Shown piece by piece: positions 37,945 to 47,030 of a stretch of DNA of 64,000 nt; the first letter of the stretch is position 1; each line of letters begins with the position of its first letter. The position numbers and the translations under genes were made by a program. The notes beneath the pieces were generated by a model. The model ran no database searches. It was not told the DNA's origin and saw only the letters and a list, made by a program, of their open reading frames with translations. The stretch is from Gryllotalpicola ginsengisoli DSM 22003 (GTDB lineage: Bacteria; Actinomycetota; Actinomycetes; Actinomycetales; Microbacteriaceae), in contig NZ_AULK01000007.1 of the NCBI RefSeq assembly GCF_000419445.1, positions 1 to 64,000 on the forward strand. The letters run 5' to 3'.

Positions 37945-39336
37945 TCAGCGGTCGCCGCGCTCCAGGCTGAACTCGATTTCCTCGAGGCTGCGGCCTTTGG
38001 TCTCCGGGAGGATCTTGAACATGACAATGGCGCCAGCGATCGCGAACACCGCGAACGCCCAGAACAGCCCGGTGGCGCTCAGCGACGAGATGACGGTCAG
38101 CACGACGAGCGAGATGATCAGGTCGAGGCCCCAGTGGGTGACTGTGCCGAAGCTCTGCGCCTTGCCGCGCACCCGGTTGGGCAGCACTTCGCTATTGACG
38201 AGCCAGATCGCGATGCCGAGGCTGGCGGCGAACACGCCCTCGTAGACGATGAGGCCCGTCACCAGAAGGGCCCCGGTCGTGGTCGACTGCGGTACCAGGT
38301 AGAGCGCCCCGATGGCGGCGAGCGCGGCGGCGACGATGATCGTGCCGCCGATCAGCAGCCAGCGTCGGCCGAGCACGTCGACGAGCAGCAGCCCGAGAAG
38401 GGTGAACAGCAGGAACGCGCCCCCGATGCCGACCGAAGACAGGATCGCTGAAGAGTCGCCGAAGCCGGCCTGCTTCAGCATCGTCGGGGCGTAGTAGAGG
38501 ATCGCGTTCACCCCGGCGAGCTGGTTGGTGGCCGCAACTACGACGCCGATGATGATGCCGCGCCGCACTCCGCGGGTAGTGAACAGGGAGCGGAGGCTGA
38601 CCGCGCGCTCCTCGCCGAGAGCGTGCGTGATCTCGCCGAGCTCACTCTTGGCCTCCTCGGCTGTGCGGCGAATGCGGCCGAGCACGATGCGCGCGTCATC
38701 GACGCGATTGCGGGCTGCCAGCCAGCGGGGACTCTCGGGCAGGGGGATGAGGCCGACCAACATGATGGCGGCCGGCACGGCGGCCAACCCGATCATCCAC
38801 CGCCATCCCTGGATCGGTGCGAAGGCGTAGCCGACGAGATAGGAGACGAAGATCCCGAGCGCGACGAACAGCTGGTTAAACGACACGAGGCGCCCGCGGA
38901 TGCGAGCCGGAGCGATCTCGGCGATGTACATCGGCACGACGAGCGACGATGATCCGACCGACAGCCCGAGCAGGAAGCGCGAGACGTAGATCAGCGGCAG
39001 TGCGCCGATGAGCGAGCTGCCGAGCGCGGCCAGGAGGTAAACCCCCGCCACCACCAGCAGCGTGTTGCGCCGCCCCAGGCGGTCGACCACCGGCCCGCCG
39101 CCGATCACTCCGACGACCGCGCCTGCCAGCAGTACGGCGACGAACGCCTGCTGGCCGAACTCGCTGAGGTGGTATTCCGGCGTGACATAGAGCAACGCCG
39201 CGGAGACGATGCCCGTGTCGTAGCCGAAGAGGAGCCCGCCGAGGGCAGCCACGAAAGACGCCCAAATGACGATTCCGCCGCGGTAGGTGGAGACGGTGCG
39301 GGTAGCCGCGACCGCCGCTGAAGTCTGCGTTGACAT
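37945..39336 (-). CDS. Sugar porter family MFS transporter
   Basis: A 463-residue major facilitator with 12 hydrophobic segments. Sugar-porter signatures are GGLLFGYDTGIVSAAL, the D-R-L-G-R-R loop, PESPRWLAARNRVDDA, NQLAGVNAILYYAP and the C-terminal PETKGRSLEEIE. It imports a monosaccharide or polyol with protons. ATG 39336 has an AGGAGA site; the frame extends upstream without one. A perfect 12-bp operator-like palindrome lies in the 168-base gap to the divergent LacI gene, and a similar site precedes the ManA-like gene, so the three form a sugar regulon; mannose or a related hexose is the simplest guess. Confidence 0.9.
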   Translation of the reverse strand: MSTQTSAAVAATRTVSTYRGGIVIWASFVAALGGLLFGYDTGIVSAALLYVTPEYHLSEFGQQAFVAVLLAGAVVGVIGGGPVVDRLGRRNTLLVVAGVYLLAALGSSLIGALPLIYVSRFLLGLSVGSSSLVVPMYIAEIAPARIRGRLVSFNQLFVALGIFVSYLVGYAFAPIQGWRWMIGLAAVPAAIMLVGLIPLPESPRWLAARNRVDDARIVLGRIRRTAEEAKSELGEITHALGEERAVSLRSLFTTRGVRRGIIIGVVVAATNQLAGVNAILYYAPTMLKQAGFGDSSAILSSVGIGGAFLLFTLLGLLLVDVLGRRWLLIGGTIIVAAALAAIGALYLVPQSTTTGALLVTGLIVYEGVFAASLGIAIWLVNSEVLPNRVRGKAQSFGTVTHWGLDLIISLVVLTVISSLSATGLFWAFAVFAIAGAIVMFKILPETKGRSLEEIEFSLERGDR

Positions 39337-39419
39337 CTCTTCTCCTGTACGCCGTTGTTGTGCAGGTACCCGCGCAAGGTCGCTCGGCACTGAGCCGACC
39401 GGTCCGGCCGATCCCGAGC

Positions 39420-39431
39420 GGTAACGTTACC
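39420..39431. promoter_or_regulatory. LacI-type operator
   Basis: GGTAACGTTACC, a perfect palindrome with the central CG step typical of LacI-family operators, between the divergent transporter and LacI genes. Confidence 0.72.
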
Positions 39432-39504
39432 ACCAATCTTGCGCTTTTCACCCTCTGCGGGCCTCTAAGGTGGGAACGTCCGATGGCGGAACAGGAGGAG
39501 ACCC

Positions 39505-40488
39505 GTGGTGAATCTCACCGACGTGGCGCGTCGCTCGGGCTTCTCCGTGATGACGGCCTCGCGTGTCATGTCGGGTCGGGGGCCCGTCTCGGCTGCTGCC
39601 CGCGAAGCCGTGCTCACCGCAGCGGCGGAACTCGGGTACGTGCCCAACGGCGTCGCTCGTGGTCTGCGATCGAGCCGCACTGGTGTTGTCGCGCTGATCA
39701 TCTCCGACATCGAGAATCCGTTCTATGCGTCGATGGCGAAAGCGGCCGAGCAGGCGCTCGCGCAGCGGCAGCTGAGACTCACCATTTCGAGCAGCGGCGA
39801 GGACACGGAACGCGAGCTCGAACTGCTTCGGGCGGTTCACGCGATGCGAGCGGATGCGCTGCTCATCACCCCGACCACAGGCAACGGCCCGGTCCTGACG
39901 CAGCTGGCCGAAGGCGGGATGCCGATCGTGCAACTCGACCGTGTCGTGCCCGATTTGGAACTGCGCCGCGTATTGCTCGACAACGCGGGAGCCGCGCGGC
40001 AGGCCGTCACACACCTCGCCGACCATGGCCACCGCCGCATCGCACTGGTGAGCGGCCCGCAATCGATCACGACCGGCGCCGAGCGGGTCGCCGGCGCCCG
40101 CCGCGCCGCCGCGGAACGCGGACTGGAACTCGAGGTGTTCGAGGCGGCGTCCTACCTGCACGAGGGTTCGCGCGACGCCGTCGCTGCAGCGCTCGAGTGG
40201 GCCCCCACCGGGTTGGTCTCTGGCAATGGAATCGTGCTCGAGGCGTGCCTCGACGTTCTCGTGGAGCGAAGTGTGCGTGTACCGGATGCGTTGTCCCTCG
40301 TCGGCTTCGACGACCTGCCGTGGATGCGCTGGACCGCAGCGCCGATCACGACAGTGCGCCAGAGCGTGAGCAGTATGACGGCCGCCGCCGTGGAAATGTT
40401 GTTCGCCGATCCAGGGGACGGCGGCATCGAGCGGCGGTTCGCGGGGGAGCTCGTGGTGCGTGCATCCGTCGCTGACCACCGGGAGTGA
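39505..40488 (+). CDS. LacI family transcriptional regulator
   Basis: A 327-residue repressor. The N-terminal helix-turn-helix reads LTDVARRSGFSVMTASRVMS with the hinge helix AAELGYVPNGVARGLRS; the rest is a periplasmic-binding-type sugar domain (VALIISDIENPFYASM, LSLVGFDDLPW, TTVRQSVSSM). It should bind GGTAACGTTACC between itself and the divergent sugar porter. GTG 39505 or the next codon, GTG 39508, may start translation. The ManA-like gene 66 bases downstream has a related site, so it is a likely target too. Confidence 0.9.
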   Translation: MVNLTDVARRSGFSVMTASRVMSGRGPVSAAAREAVLTAAAELGYVPNGVARGLRSSRTGVVALIISDIENPFYASMAKAAEQALAQRQLRLTISSSGEDTERELELLRAVHAMRADALLITPTTGNGPVLTQLAEGGMPIVQLDRVVPDLELRRVLLDNAGAARQAVTHLADHGHRRIALVSGPQSITTGAERVAGARRAAAERGLELEVFEAASYLHEGSRDAVAAALEWAPTGLVSGNGIVLEACLDVLVERSVRVPDALSLVGFDDLPWMRWTAAPITTVRQSVSSMTAAAVEMLFADPGDGGIERRFAGELVVRASVADHRE

Positions 40489-40507
40489 TCGGGGGCGGTG
40501 CCGGACT

Positions 40508-40519
40508 GGTATCGTCACC
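40508..40519. promoter_or_regulatory. Second LacI-like operator before manA-like gene
   Basis: GGTATCGTCACC matches 10 of 12 positions of the palindrome at 39420, and the flank (CACC) is also shared. It lies 36 bases before the GTG start of the isomerase gene. Confidence 0.55.
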
Positions 40520-40554
40520 ACCAGAAGCACCGCGAACCGTGCGAGGAGGCCGAC

Positions 40555-41595
40555 GTGACGGTGAAAGACTCCGGGGGCCCGATCGACGGGCGCCATGTCG
40601 TCGAGTTGGCGCCGAATCAGCCGGGCGCGCGCCCGTACCGCGGCGGTGCCGGCATTGCGCGGTTCCGCGGCTGCGACCCGCTCGACGACCGGCGGCCCGA
40701 GGACTTTCTTGCCTCGACGACCGAGGTGTTCACGGGCGGCGGCGTGGGGCTGACCATTCTTCCCGACGGCCGATCGTTGCGGGATGTGCTCACCGCCGAC
40801 CCCGAGACGTGGTTCGGCCCCGAGCACGTGCGCCACTACGGAACGGACCCGCGGCTGCTGGTGAAGTTGCTGCACACCGGCGAGCGGCTCTTCTCTCACT
40901 TCCACCCCGCTGCCGACTTCGCGCGCGAACGCTTCGGCACCCTCAGCGGAAAGACCGAAGCATGGGCGATCCTCGACGCGCCCGCTGACGGTTATGCATT
41001 GCTGGGGTTCCAAGAGCAGGTCGACGCGGCCCGGCTGCAGGGCTGGATTGCTGACCAGGCGGTCGATGACATGCTCGCCTCAATGCGTCGCGTTCCCCTG
41101 CGGTCCGGGGACACGCTGCTCGTGCCGGCCGGGCTCCCACACGCCATCGGGCCAGATATCACACTCGTAGAACTGCAGGAGCCCGTCGACCTGTCCATCC
41201 TGCTCGAGTACGCACCGTTCGGCCTCGACGAGCAGGCGGCCTGGCTCGGTCTCGGGCTGGACGCGGCGCTCGAAGGGATCGACCGGAGTGTGGTCGACGA
41301 GGCGACCGTGGCAGCGCTTCGCGGCTCGGAGCCTGCGGAAGGGGCTGGCGAGCTGCCGCTTTTCCCCGAGGCTGCCGAACGGTTCTTCCGCGGTCGCCGC
41401 GTGGCGGTGCGCGACGAGCTGCGGCTCGAGCCGGGCTACCGGGTGATCGTGGTCACCCGCGGCGAAGGCGAGATCGGCGGAACGCCGGTGCGTTCGGGTA
41501 CCTGCCTGCTGGTTCCGTTCGGCGCCGGTGCGGTGCAGCTCTCAGGTGACCTCGACGCGCTCACCGCGCAGCCGCCAGTCGCGGCAGCACAGTAG
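40555..41595 (+). CDS. Class I mannose-6-phosphate isomerase-like protein
   Basis: A 346-residue cupin-type isomerase. Zinc and substrate motifs visible are LFSHFHPAADFA, LSGKTEAWAIL, VPAGLPHAIGPD and LVELQEPVDLSILLEY, in the order of type I phosphomannose isomerases, which interconvert mannose 6-phosphate and fructose 6-phosphate. GTG 40555 is chosen because GAGGAGG precedes it; the frame also opens at GTG 40498, but that would place the operator inside the gene. The pathway sense fits the sugar porter and LacI gene next to it. It converges with the NYN gene, one base apart. Confidence 0.82.
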   Translation: MTVKDSGGPIDGRHVVELAPNQPGARPYRGGAGIARFRGCDPLDDRRPEDFLASTTEVFTGGGVGLTILPDGRSLRDVLTADPETWFGPEHVRHYGTDPRLLVKLLHTGERLFSHFHPAADFARERFGTLSGKTEAWAILDAPADGYALLGFQEQVDAARLQGWIADQAVDDMLASMRRVPLRSGDTLLVPAGLPHAIGPDITLVELQEPVDLSILLEYAPFGLDEQAAWLGLGLDAALEGIDRSVVDEATVAALRGSEPAEGAGELPLFPEAAERFFRGRRVAVRDELRLEPGYRVIVVTRGEGEIGGTPVRSGTCLLVPFGAGAVQLSGDLDALTAQPPVAAAQ

Positions 41596-41596
41596 C

Positions 41597-42595
41597 TCAG
41601 CGGCGCGCGCGGGAGGCGAGACGGATGAGCCGCACCTGCGGCGCGCTCTCGTCGAGCTCGGCCACCTGGGGCCTCGACTTCACGAAGTCGGAGAACGACC
41701 GGTACCCGAGCGCCTTCTCGCTGAAGGACGGGTCCATGCGCTTCATCTGCGTCTTCACCGCCGAGCTGTGCAGCCACTCGTCGTCGTCCTTCTCGTGGCC
41801 GATGCGCAGGGCGCGCTCGAGCAGGCGCGTGGCGTCCTCCTGCGGGTCGGATGCCTCGGGCTCCGGCTCCTCGTCCTGCTTCGGCTTGCGCGAGCGGCGG
41901 CGCGCCGGCGCCTTCTCGGGCTCCGCCTCGGGCGCTGCAGCCGGCTGCTCGGCCGGCGCCTGCGCGCCCTTCGCCCCCGCGCCCGCGTCGGCTCCGGGCG
42001 TCGTCGGCGCCGTCGTCGGCGCCTCGATGCCGGGCAGCGTGTCGTAGCTGTAGAACTCGTCGCAGGCGGCGGCCAGCGACTTCGCCGTCGCCCCCGAGAC
42101 GCCGATGCCGATCACCGAGCGGCCGAGCCGCTTGCAGCGCTGCGCGAGCGGCACGTAGTCGGAGTCGCCGGCGACGATCACCACGTGGGTGAGGTCGGGC
42201 AGGCGGAACATGTCCTCCACGGCGTCGACCGCGAGCCGGATGTCGGCGCCGTTCTTCGCATACGCGGCGGCGGGGAACAGCTGCACGAGGTCGACCGCCC
42301 GGCCGACCAGCTGGCTGCGGTAGCCGGTGTTCACCGGCGCCGACCAGTCCGCGTACGCGCGGGTGAGCACGAGCGTGCCGTAGGAGGCGGCGAAGTCGAT
42401 GATCGCCCCGACGTCGACGGTCGCGGCCTCGAGCTTGCGGGCCACCTCGGCGTAGGTGCCGCGCTCGCCGGGGCCGACGCCGCGGGCGCGATCCTTGCCG
42501 AACGCGCCGCGGCCGTGCACCTGGTCGTAGCGCGAGATCACGATGTTGTCGAAGTCGAGGTACACCGCGACGCGGGCGGGCGGGGTCTCAGGCAT
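41597..42595 (-). CDS. NYN-domain ribonuclease-like protein with C-terminal LOTUS-like domain
   Basis: A 332-residue protein. Residues 8-180 form a NYN (PIN-like) domain with the acidic residues of VYLDFDNI, KNGADIRLAVDAVE and VIVAGDSDYVPL, which would bind metal for RNA cleavage. Residues 185-255 are a low-complexity Ala/Pro/Glu linker and residues 262-332 an OST-HTH/LOTUS-like domain (LGYRSFSDFVKSRPQV), thought to bind RNA. This architecture is widespread in actinobacteria. It is divergent from the LuxR gene and convergent with the isomerase. The target RNA is unknown. Confidence 0.85.
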   Translation of the reverse strand: MPETPPARVAVYLDFDNIVISRYDQVHGRGAFGKDRARGVGPGERGTYAEVARKLEAATVDVGAIIDFAASYGTLVLTRAYADWSAPVNTGYRSQLVGRAVDLVQLFPAAAYAKNGADIRLAVDAVEDMFRLPDLTHVVIVAGDSDYVPLAQRCKRLGRSVIGIGVSGATAKSLAAACDEFYSYDTLPGIEAPTTAPTTPGADAGAGAKGAQAPAEQPAAAPEAEPEKAPARRRSRKPKQDEEPEPEASDPQEDATRLLERALRIGHEKDDDEWLHSSAVKTQMKRMDPSFSEKALGYRSFSDFVKSRPQVAELDESAPQVRLIRLASRARR

Positions 42596-42691
42596 CCGTG
42601 CCCTCTTCGTCTCGGCTGAGCATGTGCCCAGCCTAGGGGGCGGCGGCCGGGGCGGCCGCGCGCGTGGCGGGCCGGGCGGTACTGTGAGCGC

Positions 42692-45322
42692 GTGGGCGAG
42701 ACCTCACATGACGCACTCGGCACGGATGCGCTCGGCTTTCTGCGCTCCGGCGTCAGCGTGAGCCTGCGCGGACTGCCCGGCTCGGGGCGCAGCACCGCGC
42801 TGCGCGGCATCGCCGACACGCTCGAGGCATCCGGCTGGACCGTCGTGCGGGTGCGCGGCGTGGCGGCCTTCAGCGACCGTCCGCTCGAGGCGCTCGCCGT
42901 CGCCGACGTGCTGGCCGCGCCCGGGTCGCACCGGCGCACCCCGGTCTCCGCCGCGGTCGCGGGGCTGGAGCGGGCGCTCGAGGCGACCCGCGCAATCGTG
43001 GCGGTGGACGACTCCGACCTGCTCGACCCCGCCTCGATCGGGGCGCTGGCCACGGCGATCACCGCCCGCCGGGTGCCGCTGCTGTCATCGGCGTCGGCCG
43101 CACGCACCGCCCCCGAGCTGTCGCTGCCGGCGCTCGTGCACCCCGGGGTGCGGCTCGTCGTGCCGCCGCTCGGCTTCGACGCCTCCTACGAGATCGTGCA
43201 GTCCTTCTGCCGCGGCGGCACGGTCGCGACCGAGACCGTCGCGCGCATCCACTCCCGGGCCGGCGGCCTGCCGGGGCTCGTCATCGCCGTCGCCGACCTG
43301 GCCGTGCGCGAGGGGCGCCTCACCGCCCGCGACGGGGTGTGGACGGCCGGCTCGCAGCTGTGGTCGCCGCGGCTCGCCCGCGCCGTGGAGCCGTTCCTGC
43401 AGGGGCTCGGCGGCGACGCGCTCGACGGGCTGATCAAGCTCTCCCTGGTCGGCGCCGTCGATGTCGCCGTCGCGCAGCGCCTCGTCGGCTGGCCGGCGCT
43501 CGAAGAGCTCGACGAGCGGGGCGTGCTGACCTTCGTCGCCGGGCCGGACCGCACCATCGCGAGCGTCTACCCGCCGCTGCTCGCCGAGCACCTGCGCAAC
43601 GAGCGGATGGGCGCGCGCCGCCTGCGCATCCTCGACGAGATCGACGACGCGCTCGGGCAGGCGGCGCCGGGCGCCTCCGCCGACTCGCTGCTGCCGGGGC
43701 TGCGGCAGGCGCGCTCGCCGATCTCCCTGGCGAGCGATCGGCGCGCTTTCGCCGGGCTCGGCGCGCGCACCGCCGCCGACGTGGAGAACCGCGAGGCCGC
43801 CGACGCCGCCCTGAACCGGCTCGTGCACGACAAGCTCGCCACCGAGACGCTCGCCCGCCGCGCGGAGTGGGAGCAGAACCGCGACGCCCGCTCGGCGCTC
43901 GCCTACGTCGTGCCGCTCATGGTGCGCGGCGCCGACGTCGAAGAGCTCGACCGGGTCTTCGCCGAGGCGCTGCCGCACGCCGACCAGCGCGACGCGGCGG
44001 CGCTGACGGCCTGGCGGGCCATGCTCTGGGCCTTCGGCGCGCTCGACCCCGCCCGTGCGCGGCGGCTGCTCGACGAGCAGCGCGCGGCCGCGGGGCCGTG
44101 GGCGGGCGTGTTCGACGCCGGCGACGCCTACCTCACCCTGATGCTCGAGCAGGCGCCCGCGCACCCGCTCGAGCCGCCCGGGCCCGACGTCGAGCCGGTC
44201 GCAGCCGACGCGCTGCGGCTCACCCGCGCGCAGCAGCTGATCGCCCTCGCGAGGCCCCGCGCGGCGCTCGCCGAGCTCGACGCGATCGAGCCGCAGGAGC
44301 ACCAGCTGCGCGAGACGGTGGGCGCCTACCGGGCGCTGGCCCTGCTCACCGCCGGCGACCTCACCGGCGCGGCCGAGCTCGCCCGCCGCCACTACGACGA
44401 CGGCGTCGCGCGGCTCGACCCGGCGCTGATGACCGCGCACGGCTACGTGCTGGCGCTCGTGCACCTGTTCCGCGGCGACGACGCCGCGCTGCGCGACCAC
44501 ATCGGCCCGCTGCTCTCCCTCGGCTACACGCCGCTGCGGCAGTTGCCGTTCCAGCTCGGCACCCTGGTCGGCGCCGCCCGCTTCGCGGCCCGGCTCGGCA
44601 GCGCGGCCACCGCTCGCTCCCTCGCCGAGCAGGCGCAGGCGCTCGGAGTCCCGATCGGCCCGTTCCCCGTGATGCTCGCCGCGCAGGCCCGCGCCCACGC
44701 CCAGCTCGCCTCGGGCGCCGACGCGGCGGCCGTGGCCGACGAGCTGTGGGCCGAGGCCGAGCGCGCGCACGAGAAGCGCTACCCGCTCACCGCTGCGGCC
44801 GCCGCCGTGCGCGCGCTCGAGCTGCGACCCGACCCGGCGCGTGCCGCGCTCGTGCGGGCCTGGGCGACGGATGCCGAGCCCGGCGGCCTCTCCGCCGTGC
44901 TGTCCGAGTACGCCGAAGCCCTCGCGCACCCCGACTCCGAGCAGCGCCTCGCCGCCGGCATCCGTCTGCTCGACCAGGGGTTCGCCGGCTTCGGCCTGCA
45001 GCTGCAGGTCTCGGCCGTGCGCGACCTCGCCTCCTCCGACCCGGAACGGGCGGCCGTCGAGGCGCGACGTATCCGCGACGTCGCCGCGCAGCTCGGCGGC
45101 GAGTACCCCGCCTACACCGCCGCGCTGTCGCCCGCCGACGAGCTGAGCGACCGCGAGCGCGAGGTCGCCGAGCTCGCCGCCGCCGGGCTCAGCAACGCGG
45201 CGATCGCGCAGCGCCTGCAACTCAGTGTGCGCACCGTCGAGAACCACCTGTACCGGGTGTTCCAGAAGCTCGACGTCGAGAACCGGCAGGAGCTCGCCGA
45301 CGCCCTCGGCGCCCGCCGCTGA
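42692..45322 (+). CDS. Large LuxR-family (LAL-like) ATP-binding regulator
   Basis: An 876-residue regulator. The N-terminal P-loop reads GLPGSGRST, where Arg33 replaces the usual Lys; the Walker B-like strand is AIVAVDDSDLLD. The middle (about 330-790) is alpha-helical repeat-rich (Ala/Leu/Arg, TPR-like). The C-terminal 65 residues are a LuxR helix-turn-helix (LSDREREVAELAAAGLSNAA, then RTVENHLYRVFQKLDV). Such regulators sense unknown ligands. It lies directly before the SipW module, 141 bases away on the same strand, and could control it; a TACTGT -10-like box precedes GTG 42692. Confidence 0.85.
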   Translation: MGETSHDALGTDALGFLRSGVSVSLRGLPGSGRSTALRGIADTLEASGWTVVRVRGVAAFSDRPLEALAVADVLAAPGSHRRTPVSAAVAGLERALEATRAIVAVDDSDLLDPASIGALATAITARRVPLLSSASAARTAPELSLPALVHPGVRLVVPPLGFDASYEIVQSFCRGGTVATETVARIHSRAGGLPGLVIAVADLAVREGRLTARDGVWTAGSQLWSPRLARAVEPFLQGLGGDALDGLIKLSLVGAVDVAVAQRLVGWPALEELDERGVLTFVAGPDRTIASVYPPLLAEHLRNERMGARRLRILDEIDDALGQAAPGASADSLLPGLRQARSPISLASDRRAFAGLGARTAADVENREAADAALNRLVHDKLATETLARRAEWEQNRDARSALAYVVPLMVRGADVEELDRVFAEALPHADQRDAAALTAWRAMLWAFGALDPARARRLLDEQRAAAGPWAGVFDAGDAYLTLMLEQAPAHPLEPPGPDVEPVAADALRLTRAQQLIALARPRAALAELDAIEPQEHQLRETVGAYRALALLTAGDLTGAAELARRHYDDGVARLDPALMTAHGYVLALVHLFRGDDAALRDHIGPLLSLGYTPLRQLPFQLGTLVGAARFAARLGSAATARSLAEQAQALGVPIGPFPVMLAAQARAHAQLASGADAAAVADELWAEAERAHEKRYPLTAAAAAVRALELRPDPARAALVRAWATDAEPGGLSAVLSEYAEALAHPDSEQRLAAGIRLLDQGFAGFGLQLQVSAVRDLASSDPERAAVEARRIRDVAAQLGGEYPAYTAALSPADELSDREREVAELAAAGLSNAAIAQRLQLSVRTVENHLYRVFQKLDVENRQELADALGARR

Positions 45323-45463
45323 CCCGCCTACCCATTTCGCCCCCGCGCACCACTCAGCGGGGCTACTCACCCGGGCCCGCCGCCTTCCCGCCCGCGGAGC
45401 ATGGAACTGCGCCGCACGAGGCGCACTCCACACGGGGTCTCAACAGTGAGAAGGCAAAAGGAA

Positions 45464-46174
45464 ATGACTGACAACACCGCCGGGAACGGCCCGGTCATCG
45501 TCACCACCTCCGACCGTCGTCGCCGCCTCGCGGCGATGATCGCGGTGGGCTCGCTCGCCACGGCGGGCATCGTGGGCGGCACCATGGCCGCCTTCACCGA
45601 CTCGGAGTACGCGGGTCTGAACGAGTCCGGCGGCGGTTACGCGGCCGCCCTGTGGAACCTGCAGATCAGCGAGGACGGGGACTCCTGGGTGGACACCACC
45701 GCCCCGACGTCGGACGGCACGCAGGGCGCGGCCGACAACACGGCCGAGGACGTCCAGGCGCCGATCGACCTGACCATCGACGGGGCCGACAACCTCATCC
45801 CCGGCGACGCGACGACCTACGTGACGACCACGTTCCAGGTGCGCAACGAAGACACGAGCACGCAGGACGCGCAGCTGGTCAGCTTCAAGCTGCTGCAGGA
45901 CCCGAACACCACCGCGAGCCCCACCGACGCGGATCTGCTCGACGCCCTGCGCTTCGACGTCAGCGACGGCACCACCACCGTCCAGGACCAGACCTACGCC
46001 GATCTGGCGTCGGGCGTCGCTCTCAGCTCGCCCACCCTCGACCCGGGCGCCGTCCAGACCTACACCGTGAGAGTGCTGCTGCCCGACCAGGGCTCCGCGA
46101 CGGCGAACTCGGCCCTGCAGGGCATGCACGCCTACCTGGTCGCCCAGGTCAACGGCACCTCGGTCGCCGAGTAG
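45464..46174 (+). CDS. SipW-dependent secreted protein (TasA/camelysin-like)
   Basis: A 236-residue exported protein. A single hydrophobic segment (residues 23-42) is followed by MAAFTDSEYAG, the form of the SipW-cognate signal used by TasA and camelysin-like proteins. The mature part is Asp/Thr/Ala-rich beta structure (LTIDGADNLIPGDATTYVTT, then TYTVRVLLPDQ) and could polymerise into fibres as TasA does. ATG 45464 has an AAGGAAA site. The signal peptidase and an RCC1-repeat protein with a related signal follow, forming a self-contained secretion module. Confidence 0.78.
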   Translation: MTDNTAGNGPVIVTTSDRRRRLAAMIAVGSLATAGIVGGTMAAFTDSEYAGLNESGGGYAAALWNLQISEDGDSWVDTTAPTSDGTQGAADNTAEDVQAPIDLTIDGADNLIPGDATTYVTTTFQVRNEDTSTQDAQLVSFKLLQDPNTTASPTDADLLDALRFDVSDGTTTVQDQTYADLASGVALSSPTLDPGAVQTYTVRVLLPDQGSATANSALQGMHAYLVAQVNGTSVAE

Positions 46175-46209
46175 CACCGGCCCGATAACCAGGCCCGGTA
46201 ACACCACCT

Positions 46210-46262
46210 CTCGCGAGCGCCGCCGCCGACACCTTCAGCAAACGGGGCGGCGGCGCCGCGAG
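46210..46262 (+). terminator. Stem-loop between TasA-like and signal peptidase genes
   Basis: CTCGCG-A-GCGCCGCCGCC pairs with GGCGGCGGCGCCGCGAG, a 17-bp GC stem with one bulged A and an 18-base loop. As an intercistronic terminator or processing site it would make the structural protein more abundant than its peptidase. Confidence 0.6.
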
Positions 46263-46304
46263 GCATCCGTATCACCCACCAACGCAAACAGGGGATCAAC
46301 CATC

Positions 46305-46979
46305 ATGCGCGCCATGCGTATCGCCCAAGACATCGTGCTGGGCATCATCGCCGTCCTCGGGGCGGCCTCCATCGTCTTCGTCGCCGTCGTGCTCGGGTTC
46401 GGGCTGCGGCCGGCCGAGGTCGTGTCCGGCTCCATGGAGCCCACGCTGCCGGTCGGCTCGATCGTGCTCACCGAGCAGGTGCCGGCCTCCGAGCTCAAGA
46501 AGGGCGACATCGTCCAGGTTCCGCGCGGCGACAACGGCACCGTCGTCACCCACCGCATCGCGTCGATCGAGAAGACGGATGCCGGCTACGAGGTGACCCT
46601 CAAGGGCGACGCCAACAAGATCGCCGACCCGGAGCCGTATCTGATCACCAGCGCGGGCCTGTACCGCGGCGTCATCCCGTACGCGGGCTACGGCACCGAC
46701 TGGATCCGCGCCTACCCGGTGCAGGCCGGCGTGCTGCTGCTCGCCCTGCTCGTCTTCGCCTTCTGGGGCCGGTCGAACGTGAGCGTCGTGCTGCCGAACG
46801 GCGACGTCATCCGCGGGCTGAGCAAGCGCGAGGCAAAGAAGCTCGTCGCCGGGATGGGCGCCGCGGAGCCCGTGCCGGAGCCCGAGCCCGAGCCTGAGCG
46901 CGACCCCGCGCGCGAGCTGGGCCCCGGCGAGCCCGAGCCCGAGCCCACTAAGACTTCCGTCGGCCCCGCGGCGGCCTGA
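46305..46979 (+). CDS. Signal peptidase I, SipW (ER-like) type
   Basis: A 224-residue membrane peptidase. The catalytic Ser is S43 in VSGSMEPTLPVG; the base is H83 in VTHRI, so this is the Ser-His, ER/SipW-like class, not the Ser-Lys class. One N-terminal helix (7-32) and one C-terminal helix (about 137-155) anchor it, followed by a cytoplasmic tail with Glu/Pro repeats (PEPEPEPE). It should cleave the two neighbouring proteins that carry an AAxTDxEYAG signal end. Its gene lies between those of its presumed substrates. Confidence 0.88.
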   Translation: MRAMRIAQDIVLGIIAVLGAASIVFVAVVLGFGLRPAEVVSGSMEPTLPVGSIVLTEQVPASELKKGDIVQVPRGDNGTVVTHRIASIEKTDAGYEVTLKGDANKIADPEPYLITSAGLYRGVIPYAGYGTDWIRAYPVQAGVLLLALLVFAFWGRSNVSVVLPNGDVIRGLSKREAKKLVAGMGAAEPVPEPEPEPERDPARELGPGEPEPEPTKTSVGPAAA

Positions 46980-47030
46980 TCCCCGTGCCCGGGGTCGACG
47001 GATCCACCTCCTGACGATCGGACGAGAGCC

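Noticed and set aside
42692-42931. Minus-strand open frame at the start of the LuxR gene
   Set aside because: No ribosome site or family; it is antisense to the P-loop region.
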